Program-made: the position numbers and the translations under genes
Shown here: piece by piece, positions 1 through 6,247 of the stretch
Position numbering within the stretch: position 1 is the stretch's first letter
Layout of the letters: the number at the start of each line of letters is the position of its first letter
Notes under the pieces: generated by a model
Told to the model about the DNA's origin: nothing
Seen by the model: only the letters and a program-made list of their open reading frames with translations
Database searches by the model: none
Assembly: GCA_050014415.1 (NCBI GenBank)
Contig: JBEKDJ010000276.1
Span: forward strand, 1-6,657
Direction: 5' to 3'
Length of the DNA stretch: 6,657 nt
Origin: JBEKDJ01 sp050014415
GTDB taxonomy: Bacteria; Desulfobacterota; BSN033; UBA1163

Positions 1-29
1 ACTGGGCTGGAGTATCAGAAAATGAAACA

Positions 30-47
30 AGTCGCCACCTGGTGACT
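30..47 (-). terminator. Weak hairpin downstream of the SDR gene, possible terminator
   Basis: AGTCGCCA (30-37) faces TGGTGACT (40-47), forming an 8-bp stem with one imperfect pair. The two-base centre means the real loop would be about four bases. In minus-strand RNA the imperfect pair is A·C, and the stem is followed by a loosely U-rich stretch (TGTTTCATTTTC) rather than a clean U run. It starts 30 bases past the SDR stop codon, where an operon end would be expected. The stem is short and the tail poor, so this is only a candidate. Nothing else is recognisable in bases 1-77. Confidence 0.25.
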
Positions 48-77
48 CTTTGGCTTCTGTGTCCGTCAATACAACCC

Positions 78-833
78 TCATTGCGCTGTAAAACCACCGT
101 CCACAGCTAAGGCATGGCCTGTAACAAAGGAAGCTGCATCGGAACACAACCAGACCACCACACTGGCTACCTCATCCGGTGAACCAAAACGGGCCACCGG
201 TGCGCTCTCCAACAGTTTCTTGCCACCCTCCGGATCCTTTGACAACATGCGATCGAACATTTGAGTCTTAATGGCCCCTGGACAGATGGCGTTAACCCTA
301 ATGTTTGATTTCCCGTATTCAATTGCAACCGCCTTGGTCATCCCTATCACTCCATGCTTTGCAGCGGAATATGGAGAGTCGCCAGGGACGCCGACAAGCC
401 CAGCGGCGGATGCTGTGTTGACAATGGCACCACCACCGTGTTTCAGCATCTGCGGAATTTCGTATTTCATACACAACCATACCCCCATGAGATCTACACC
501 AAACACCCGATTGCAGATTTCTTGGGGATAATCAACAATAGGCAATTGTGCGCCCTCGACGCCCGCATTATTAAAGGCCCAATCGAGACGACCGTAAACT
601 TCGACGGTTTTGTTAATCATCGCTTTGACCTCTACTACCTGACTGACATCGCAGGGAACAAAGATAGCTTCACCACCAGCTTCCTTGACCATTTGCACTG
701 TTTCTTTTCCAGTATCAATGGCCACGTCGGCAATCGCAACCATTGCTCCTCCCCTCGCGAACGCCAGAGCGGAGGCTCGGCCGATTCCAGTACTTCCACC
801 TGTAACCAAAGCAACTTTCCCTTTTTCTCCCAT
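78..833 (-). CDS. Classical SDR-family NAD(P)-dependent oxidoreductase
   Basis: A 251-residue classical short-chain dehydrogenase/reductase with a single Rossmann domain, expected to be cytoplasmic. Visible motifs, numbered from the chosen start: the dinucleotide-binding loop TGGSTGIG (11-18); Asp36 after the second strand, which usually means NAD(H) preference; CDV (61-63); NNAG (89-90 region); the catalytic Ser142; the YSAAK box with Tyr155 and Lys159; and PGAIKT (185-190). The position normally held by the fourth catalytic residue, Asn, reads Asp114 in GVDLMG. The frame is open upstream to a TTG at 927-929, which would add 32 residues before the Rossmann fold. I prefer ATG 831-833 because it gives the family's usual length and has AGGTG five bases upstream. 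ATG 849-851 is the other option. The gene starts 171 nt after livF on the same strand, so cotranscription is possible. The substrate cannot be read from sequence. The wording of the core resembles LinC-like and other alcohol/diol dehydrogenases. Confidence 0.9.
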   Translation of the reverse strand: MGEKGKVALVTGGSTGIGRASALAFARGGAMVAIADVAIDTGKETVQMVKEAGGEAIFVPCDVSQVVEVKAMINKTVEVYGRLDWAFNNAGVEGAQLPIVDYPQEICNRVFGVDLMGVWLCMKYEIPQMLKHGGGAIVNTASAAGLVGVPGDSPYSAAKHGVIGMTKAVAIEYGKSNIRVNAICPGAIKTQMFDRMLSKDPEGGKKLLESAPVARFGSPDEVASVVVWLCSDAASFVTGHALAVDGGFTAQ

Positions 834-1004
834 ATCCACACCTGCCTTCATCTCAATTAAGTTTAGGACTATTGCATGCCCATTTGAACGGGATTCAAGA
901 GGATTTTCATTCCCAGAAGATTCTAACAAAACCTCTTCAGGGCATTTATCGTGAGGCTGGTAAGATGTATAGCATTGATCATAACTCCCTCTGACTCAAT
1001 GTCT

Positions 1005-1724
1005 CTATCCTAAGAACGCTCTGCGCACAACCTCGTTATTCATTAATTCTCTAATGTTGCCTTCTAAGACGACCTTACCAACTTCCAATACATAAACAGA
1101 GTCAGTAATCTCGGAGGTTAGTCCGGCATTCTGTTCTACCAGAAGTACGGTAATGCCTTCTTTGTTAATATCGGTTATGATACTGGCAAGCTCTTCAACC
1201 ACAAGAGGGGCTAGTCCCAGCGAAGGTTCGTCCATGAGAAGTAGCTTCGGTTTGGCCATTAGGGCACGACCAATCGCCAGCATCTGTTGCTCACCACCGC
1301 TCAAAGTTCCTGCCCGTTGACTACGTCTCTCCCATAGTCTTGGGAAACGCTGCCAGATGTTTTCCAGGTCCACCTTTATGCCAGCCCTGTCTTTCCTTAA
1401 ATAGGCACCGATGTTAACATTATCGAATACGCTCAGATAGGAGAAAAGCCTTCGGCCTTCCGGGATCTGGACGACACCCAGTCTCACAATATCATGGCTT
1501 TCCATCCCATCTATTCTCTTGTCTTGAAACCATACTTCGCCCGCACTTATTGATAGCAGCCCGGATATGGCTTTCAAGATAGTGCTTTTGCCAGCTCCAT
1601 TATTGCCAATGAGACCTGTTACAGAACCCTCCGCCACTTCTATGGTTACGCCCTTAACGGCTTCAGCTTTGCCGTAGTGGACTTTTGTGTCTTTCAGATT
1701 TAGCAGCACGTTTTCCAGCTCCAA
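1005..1724 (-). CDS. livF: Branched-chain amino acid-type ABC transporter ATP-binding protein LivF
   Basis: Second ATPase of a HAAT-type importer, acting on the cytoplasmic face as a partner of LivG. Visible motifs: Walker A GNNGAGKST (40-48), the LivF-typical PEGRRLF (88-94), ABC signature LSGGEQQ (141-147), Walker B LLLMDEP (161-167), and VEQN (196-199). In VEQN a Gln takes the H-loop position, which is normal for LivF. The protein ends in RRAFLG. The start is uncertain. The frame opens at TTG 1722-1724, with GAGG six bases upstream, giving 239 residues and a 62-nt overlap with the end of livG. GTG 1707-1709, with GGAG nine bases upstream, would give 234 residues and a more typical N-terminus. 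Either way translation is probably coupled to livG. The full set of motifs argues for a functional ATPase. Confidence 0.95.
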   Translation of the reverse strand: MELENVLLNLKDTKVHYGKAEAVKGVTIEVAEGSVTGLIGNNGAGKSTILKAISGLLSISAGEVWFQDKRIDGMESHDIVRLGVVQIPEGRRLFSYLSVFDNVNIGAYLRKDRAGIKVDLENIWQRFPRLWERRSQRAGTLSGGEQQMLAIGRALMAKPKLLLMDEPSLGLAPLVVEELASIITDINKEGITVLLVEQNAGLTSEITDSVYVLEVGKVVLEGNIRELMNNEVVRRAFLG

Positions 1725-2463
1725 GGTAAGCCTCTATGACTTCTTTGTTTTGTTTCACTTCCTCCGGGTATCCTCTCGCAATCTCTGTACCGAAGTTCAG
1801 CACCACGACCCTGTCACATATGCTCATGACAGCTCTCATGTTGTGCTCAATCAACAGGATAGCTGTTCCTTGTTTTCTTATCTCGGCAACGAGCTTGAGT
1901 GCCGTGTCGACTTCCACAGGGTTCATTCCTCCGAGAGGCTCATCAAGCAACAATAGTTTCGGGTGAGCAGCCAGAGCTAGCGCAATACCAAGCATCTTCT
2001 GGTGACCATGGGGCAGGTTCCCCGCGACCGTATCTCTCAGGTCACTCAGCCCTACGAAATGCAGGATTTTGATTATGTTACTATTGATTTGTTCTTCCTT
2101 TTGGCGGTATCGGGAAGTATTCAATATCGCCTCCCAAAAGCCAATCTGAGGGTAGAGATGGGATGCAGCAAACATATTTCGAAGGACAGTGAAATCGTGT
2201 AATATTCTCACGAGCTGGAATGTCCGGACCATGCCGAGGCGGGCTATCGCATGTGGTTTTTGACCAACGATATCCTTCCCATCAAACAGTATTCTTCCAC
2301 TTGTTGGATGAAGAAATCCTGTCACGAGGTTAAAGAGGGTTGTTTTCCCAGCTCCGTTCGGGCCGATCAGGCCAACGATCTCTCCTGCATTGACGTTAAG
2401 ATCAAGATTGTTAATGGCGGATAGGCCGCCAAAGTGCTTGGTCAATCCCTTGGTCTCAAGCAT
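1663..2463 (-). CDS. livG: Branched-chain amino acid-type ABC transporter ATP-binding protein LivG
   Basis: First ATPase of the importer, 266 residues. Visible motifs: Walker A GPNGAGKTT (34-42), the Q-loop in TFQ (Gln83), a signature region LPHGHQKML (150-158) that is the relaxed LivG form of LSGGQ, Walker B LLLLDEP (170-176), and the H-loop His207 in IEHNM. The usual family ending EAYLG falls at 244-248. Here it is followed by an 18-residue basic tail rich in Lys and Arg, encoded in the stretch that overlaps livF. ATG 2461-2463 overlaps the livM stop by 8 nt (ATGCTTGA), and AAGGAAGGG sits about seven bases upstream, so both overlap coupling and an own ribosome site are available. It should pair with LivF and dock on LivH/LivM. 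Confidence 0.96.
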   Translation of the reverse strand: MLETKGLTKHFGGLSAINNLDLNVNAGEIVGLIGPNGAGKTTLFNLVTGFLHPTSGRILFDGKDIVGQKPHAIARLGMVRTFQLVRILHDFTVLRNMFAASHLYPQIGFWEAILNTSRYRQKEEQINSNIIKILHFVGLSDLRDTVAGNLPHGHQKMLGIALALAAHPKLLLLDEPLGGMNPVEVDTALKLVAEIRKQGTAILLIEHNMRAVMSICDRVVVLNFGTEIARGYPEEVKQNKEVIEAYLGAGKRAAKSERHKSPLRQS

Positions 2464-3436
2464 TGCTTGCCCTTCCTTCGTTTACTGTTCTTACTCGCGA
2501 TCTAATCTTTTCAGGCAAATCGACCAGACCTCCACGCATAAAGAACAGCACGAGAAATAGCACTGCAACGAAAATCAATGGCTGGTATTGTTTCAATATG
2601 CGGAACATTTCAGGAATCACTGTCAGGACAAGAGCACCGACGATAGGACCGGAGAATTTCTTGCGGCCGCCGGCCACCATATATATCAAGACATAGATGC
2701 TGGGAAAGAGACCAAAAGTTTCAGCGTTTAGGACCCGCAAGTAATGAGCATAAAGGCTACCAGCTATGCCAGCAAAAAAACAGCCGATACAGAACGTAAT
2801 CACTTTGAATTTAATGACATTTATGCCTACACTGGCCGATACATTTTCATCACGTTCAATGGCCGCGAGTGTTGTGCCGAGGTGAGAGCGGTCAATACGA
2901 TAGAGAATCAGAAGAGTGAGCACCATCACGATTAAGACAAAATAACAATATGGCAGCAAATGAGCAAAATCTATATGTATACCAAAAAACGAGAGAGTGC
3001 CTATGGAAGGAATGCCAAACAGGCCCGTGGTGCCACCGGTCATTGAGCTCCATTCTGATATTACCAATCGGACAACCTCACCGAAAAAAAGCGTGAGCAT
3101 AGCGAAATATATGCCCGTCACTCTCACAAACGGAAAAGCAATCACTGCTGCAACAACCATTGCGATAAATCCTGCTAACGGAAAAGCAGCCCAGATCGGA
3201 AAGCCCAACTTCATCATCAGGATGGCCGATGTGTATGCACCTATGCCCGCAAAAGCCATGGTACCCATAGACATCTGTCCTACGCTAGCTATCAGGCGAA
3301 GGCTGCTTGTTAATATAATGTTTATCCCACAAAGGATAAGGACAATGAGGTAGTAATTGCTGCTCCGGAAAAATATCGGTATTAGAAATACAAATATTAC
3401 CAAGAGAACAAAGTTCAGAATTCTGCCCAATCTCAT
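2456..3436 (-). CDS. livM: Branched-chain amino acid-type ABC transporter permease LivM
   Basis: Inner-membrane permease of 326 residues. It starts with a hydrophobic segment (about 7-23) and contains multiple further membrane spans, with clear stretches near 27-50, 84-103, 162-179, 210-230 and 284-300. LivM landmarks are the SVGQMSMG region (51-58) followed by AGIGAYTSA, the TGIYFAMLTL segment (107-116), the cytoplasmic coupling segment AAIERDENVSASVGIN (191-206), and GGRKKFSGPIVGA (256-268), where the family has GG.G...GP..GA. The C-terminal tail is short, basic and hydrophilic. ATG 3434-3436 is preceded by AAGGAAA with suitable spacing. It lies 51 nt after livH and overlaps livG by 8 nt, typical of one transcript. 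It should form the channel heterodimer with LivH. Confidence 0.95.
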   Translation of the reverse strand: MRLGRILNFVLLVIFVFLIPIFFRSSNYYLIVLILCGINIILTSSLRLIASVGQMSMGTMAFAGIGAYTSAILMMKLGFPIWAAFPLAGFIAMVVAAVIAFPFVRVTGIYFAMLTLFFGEVVRLVISEWSSMTGGTTGLFGIPSIGTLSFFGIHIDFAHLLPYCYFVLIVMVLTLLILYRIDRSHLGTTLAAIERDENVSASVGINVIKFKVITFCIGCFFAGIAGSLYAHYLRVLNAETFGLFPSIYVLIYMVAGGRKKFSGPIVGALVLTVIPEMFRILKQYQPLIFVAVLFLVLFFMRGGLVDLPEKIRSRVRTVNEGRASNA

Positions 3437-3487
3437 CAGATTTCCTTAACCTGGTAAGCAGATTCATTCTTGCCCAACACGATTTTT

Positions 3488-4345
3488 CTAATCATGGCCA
3501 AAAAGCCCTTTTGGTCTAATCAATAGAATAAGGATGATAACACAGAAGCCGACTATGGCAGCAATGGTGCCACTCGTAAAAAGGGCCACCAAGCTGTCTA
3601 CCAATCCCAAGATTAGTCCTCCAAGAACGGCACCGAGAATGCTTCCGATGCCTCCTAAAATGATCACGGCAATCCCTTTTGTGATTGCGAATGTCCCCAT
3701 ATAGGGGGCCAGCTGAAGGAGGGAGCCCATCAGTCCACCTGCTATGGCAGCCAAGGCACAGCCTATGCCCATACTGAGAGAGGAAATACGGTTGACGTTT
3801 ATTCCTTGCAAGGCAGCTGCCTCCGGGTCGTGAGAAATAGCTAACATCGCCTTCCCAACTTTAGTCTTGTGAATTACCAGAAGCAAAGCAAGCGTCAAAA
3901 CTAAACCGATGAGTACTACTAGCAACCTATCCCAAGAAAGCCTAACCCCCCCCAGCTTCAGGACACCTGGAAATATAGATGGAATATACTTCAAATAGGT
4001 ACCAAAAGCTATCACAGCTAAGGTTTGGAAAAGTAAGGTAAGCCCGATGGCAGCGAGAACGGCAGGTTCCATCTCCCCACGGATTCGTCGAAACATGTAC
4101 TTCTCGAGGATGATACCGAGCAAACCTAAAGTGAGCGCAGATATCATCAAGGCCCAAAAAAAATGAATGCCGCCTTTGACACACACATAATATACGACAT
4201 AAGCACCAAGCATATATATCTCTCCGTGGGCAAACAGTAGAATCCGCATGATGCTGAAAATAAGGGTCAAGCCCAAGGCGACAAGCACGTAAATCCAACC
4301 TGACGCCAGTCCGTTAAATATGCCTTGCCAAAGTCCGCCCCACAT
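3488..4345 (-). CDS. livH: Branched-chain amino acid-type ABC transporter permease LivH
   Basis: Inner-membrane permease of 285 residues with about eight predicted hydrophobic segments. Family landmarks are the N-terminal GLASGWIYVLVALGLTLIFS stretch (12-31), MRILLFAHGEIYMLGAY (33-49), the cytoplasmic coupling segment AISHDPEAAALQGINVNR (169-186), KGIAVIILGGIGS (223-235), and the closing RPKGLFG (277-283). ATG 4343-4345 is preceded by GGAAGGATAGA, a good ribosome site. The length is normal and no motif is missing. It is separated from livK by 170 nt that hold a large inverted repeat, and from livM by 51 nt. Confidence 0.96.
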   Translation of the reverse strand: MWGGLWQGIFNGLASGWIYVLVALGLTLIFSIMRILLFAHGEIYMLGAYVVYYVCVKGGIHFFWALMISALTLGLLGIILEKYMFRRIRGEMEPAVLAAIGLTLLFQTLAVIAFGTYLKYIPSIFPGVLKLGGVRLSWDRLLVVLIGLVLTLALLLVIHKTKVGKAMLAISHDPEAAALQGINVNRISSLSMGIGCALAAIAGGLMGSLLQLAPYMGTFAITKGIAVIILGGIGSILGAVLGGLILGLVDSLVALFTSGTIAAIVGFCVIILILLIRPKGLFGHD

Positions 4346-4394
4346 TCTATCCTTCCTTCACTATGAACGGGTTTTCCGTACAATATAGGTTCAT

Positions 4395-4465
4395 TGATGG
4401 GACAGCGATCTTAGGTATATGCCAGGTTTAACTCCTTAATGGTATCTTGTATCGCTGTCCCATCA
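4395..4465. repeat. 15-bp perfect inverted repeat with 41-nt loop between livK and livH
   Basis: TGATGGGACAGCGAT (4395-4409) is matched exactly by its reverse complement ATCGCTGTCCCATCA (4451-4465). It sits between the livK stop and the livH start and is transcribed with them. There is no U run after either arm, so it is not an ordinary intrinsic terminator. One reading is an intercistronic RNA hairpin that protects livK mRNA or reduces read-through into the membrane genes, since binding proteins are usually needed in excess. Another is a REP-like or small mobile palindrome present in several genomic copies. A weaker pair, ATGAAC (4363-4368) and GTTCAT (4389-4394), lies immediately next to it towards livH. 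Confidence 0.8.
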
Positions 4466-4515
4466 TTACTATAACGGCCAACAGAATTCTGCTGCCTGGG
4501 AATACTGGGCATACC

Positions 4516-5724
4516 TCAGGGTATATTCAATGGCATAAAACCTACAAATTTTACCTCACCATTCTTTAGCACAGTCAGAGGGCAGGGTTGAACTACCATA
4601 TTGTTGATACCGTATGTTTTTAGGCCTCCCACTTTTGCCGTCCCGACGGAACATTCAATGGCCTTCATCTTCTGAAAGGCTTTAATGACATCCCCGGGAT
4701 CAAAGCTTTGTGCTGCCTCTATGGCCTGAGCTAATTCTTGGACCGGGTCCCAACCATGGAGGGAATCGGCTACGAACGGAACCTTGTAGGTATCGACCCA
4801 AAGTTGAACGATTTTCTTTGTCATAGCAGGCAGATTCGCCGCAGCCGACACCGGCTCAAAGGCGGGGATAACGAAGTCTGTTGCATAGTCCTTCGAACCT
4901 ATCTTATCCCGGACAAAAACGGGATCCCATGGGGAATTGCCCAGGATAGGGCCGGTGAAGCCCAACTCTCGAGCCTGCTTCGCGAGAGCTGCCGCGCCTC
5001 CGGGAAATTCCATATTGATATCTAACGCGTCGGGCTTATAAGTTAGCACCTTGTTCAATATAGCGTAGTAGTCCTGCGTCCCAAAGGGGTACTTGACGGC
5101 ACCCACATCCATTAGTCCGAGCCTCTTTATTTCAGCACGCGCCGCATCGGCCGCCTTCTGGACAGCAGGCTCATCGATCTCGGTAAAAGCCACCCTTTTC
5201 ACCGAGGGGTAGGTCTTGTGGAGGTACTCATAGACGACCGGCTTGGGGCTCCCATAGCCATACATAGCGGACACGGTATAAGGAGTACGAGGAGATACGT
5301 TGTCGTGGATAGCGGCAAAATAAGCGACTTTGTTCGGCTCAGTGACAGACGCCACCGCGTCAACTTGGAAAGGTGCCGCCAAGCCCAAAATGAACTTCAC
5401 TTTGTCTTGGTAGACCAGTTTGTTAGCCGCCGTTACAGCACCTTCGGCCGTGGCCTTAATGTCCTCAGTGACAATCTCGATCAGATACTTCTCTCCTTTG
5501 ACGGTAATTCCACCTTTTGCATTGATCCAGTCCCTGCACAAAGCCTCACCGTTTTTCGCAAGCAACCCGAATTCGGAGCCAGGGCCGGTCAAGCCCCAGA
5601 CGGAACCAATCTTCAGGGTCTTGGCTTCTGATTCTTCAACCAAACCTACCAAGCCGATTGACGCAAACAACGTAAATACCAAACAGATCACACCTGCCCT
5701 TACTAACGGTTTTCCAATCTTCAT
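4516..5724 (-). CDS. livK: HAAT-type ABC transporter substrate-binding protein (LivK-like)
   Basis: Periplasmic type 1 binding protein of 402 residues. The N-terminus is a Sec signal peptide: basic Lys2, Lys5 and Arg9, a hydrophobic core at about 10-29, and likely cleavage after SEA at 32-34. The mature protein begins KTLKIGSVWGLTGPGSEFG, the standard opening of the family. The rest shows the two-lobe pattern, with ANKLVYQDKVKFILG (100-114) and QDYYAILNKV (217-226). ATG 5722-5724 has a strong ribosome site, AAAGGAGAGAGGAA. By eye against E. coli LivJ/LivK, the ligand loops differ: LAAPFQ (115-120) where those have CSSST, AIHDN (138-142) where they have the ATN region, and GNSPWDP (262-268) where they have GPEGV. 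The usual Ser, Thr and Glu that bind the amino-acid backbone are thus absent. The family assignment is firm, but the branched-chain amino acid substrate is doubtful. Confidence 0.93.
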   Translation of the reverse strand: MKIGKPLVRAGVICLVFTLFASIGLVGLVEESEAKTLKIGSVWGLTGPGSEFGLLAKNGEALCRDWINAKGGITVKGEKYLIEIVTEDIKATAEGAVTAANKLVYQDKVKFILGLAAPFQVDAVASVTEPNKVAYFAAIHDNVSPRTPYTVSAMYGYGSPKPVVYEYLHKTYPSVKRVAFTEIDEPAVQKAADAARAEIKRLGLMDVGAVKYPFGTQDYYAILNKVLTYKPDALDINMEFPGGAAALAKQARELGFTGPILGNSPWDPVFVRDKIGSKDYATDFVIPAFEPVSAAANLPAMTKKIVQLWVDTYKVPFVADSLHGWDPVQELAQAIEAAQSFDPGDVIKAFQKMKAIECSVGTAKVGGLKTYGINNMVVQPCPLTVLKNGEVKFVGFMPLNIP

Positions 5725-5979
5725 TTCCTCTCTCCTTTCATTTGAATTCTTACTTAGAAATTCAGATACTTAAAGCCTGTCCTTGAAAAGAGCATGAAAT
5801 ACTTGTCACTTGTGCAATTTATCCCTCCTCCTTTCATCCAAGTTTCTCCGAAACGACCTCCCGACTCTTATCGCATTCTAACTGGCTCAGAGTTCGCCGA
5901 TGCCATTCACTCAACCCAAATCTGCCGCCTGATAATTATGTCAGTCCATTGCTTGGCCTTATTGACGGAATCTAACAGG

Positions 5980-6024
5980 CTAGTAACTGAATTCCATTCT
6001 CTCTGTCAAACAGTTCCGAATCAA
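5980..6024 (-). promoter_or_regulatory. Candidate sigma70 promoter region upstream of livK
   Basis: Two overlapping minus-strand candidates point at livK. One is a perfect -35 TTGACA (6004-6009) with TACTAG (5980-5985) after 18 bases, a poor -10. The other is TTGATT (6019-6024) with GAGAAT (5996-6001) after 17 bases, matching four of six at each box. Either would leave a leader of roughly 250-270 nt before the livK ATG. No closer promoter with better boxes was found by eye. Confidence 0.25.
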
Positions 6025-6117
6025 CGGGTGAGCATTCGCATATCAGAAGCTACTTTCAAAGCCTTAAATTGTTCAAGTTTTCTGAGAAGGTAGGCTCTAA
6101 CTCAGTTTTATGATTCG

Positions 6118-6207
6118 TTAGGGACTTTCTCCTTTCTGAACTGCTTGAGCCGTACGTGTACGGATTTCTTCCAGCGTATTGGGACTGAGTTTAATGACCT
6201 CTGGCAT
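6118..6207 (-). CDS. Possible 29-residue small ORF, function unknown
   Basis: ATG 6205-6207 opens a 29-codon frame ending in TAA at 6118-6120. It starts MPEVIKLSPNTLEEIR and ends AVQKGESP, which is hydrophilic and could form a short charged helix. I do not recognise it. There is no ribosome site before the ATG. The candidate promoter just upstream would start transcripts about five bases before it, so it could only be read as a nearly leaderless message. It may equally be chance, or the end of a decayed gene. A palindrome (6150-6163) lies inside it. Confidence 0.2.
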   Translation of the reverse strand: MPEVIKLSPNTLEEIRTRTAQAVQKGESP

Positions 6208-6218
6208 TTTTATCGATC

Positions 6219-6247
6219 AGAATATGGGAAATCTCTCTAGATGTCAA
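6219..6247 (-). promoter_or_regulatory. Candidate sigma70 promoter TTGACA-17-TATTCT
   Basis: On the minus strand a perfect -35 box TTGACA (6242-6247) is followed after exactly 17 bases by TATTCT (6219-6224), which matches four of six consensus positions. This is the best promoter-like pair seen in the gap. Transcription would start near 6212, run through the 29-codon frame and reach livK after a leader of nearly 490 nt. It is a consensus match only. AT-rich spacer DNA gives such matches by chance. Confidence 0.35.

Noticed and set aside
354..860. Plus-strand open frame of 168 codons antisense to the SDR gene
   Set aside because: It mirrors a gene with intact SDR motifs, has no recognisable domain and a composition rich in Cys, His and Ser typical of antisense frames.
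834..929. N-terminal extension of the SDR from TTG 927-929
   Set aside because: The added 32 residues precede the Rossmann strand, show no signal or domain, and depend on a TTG with a poorly spaced ribosome site. ATG 831-833 gives the family's length.
3942..4298. Minus-strand frame of 118 codons inside livH
   Set aside because: It is an alternative frame of livH, rich in Cys, His and Arg, without domain features. LivH itself is complete and convincing.
4346..4515. Separate promoter for livHMGF in the livK-livH gap
   Set aside because: TATATT is present near 4385, but no acceptable -35 box lies 16-18 bases upstream on the minus strand.
5218..5631. Plus-strand open frame of 137 codons antisense to livK
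   Set aside because: It lies wholly within the clear livK coding sequence, with no domain and no ribosome site. It is a shadow frame.
5794..6093. Plus-strand open frame of 99 codons in the gap before livK
   Set aside because: No good ribosome site, no recognisable domain, an odd residue mix, and it runs opposite to every gene here. It probably remains open by chance.
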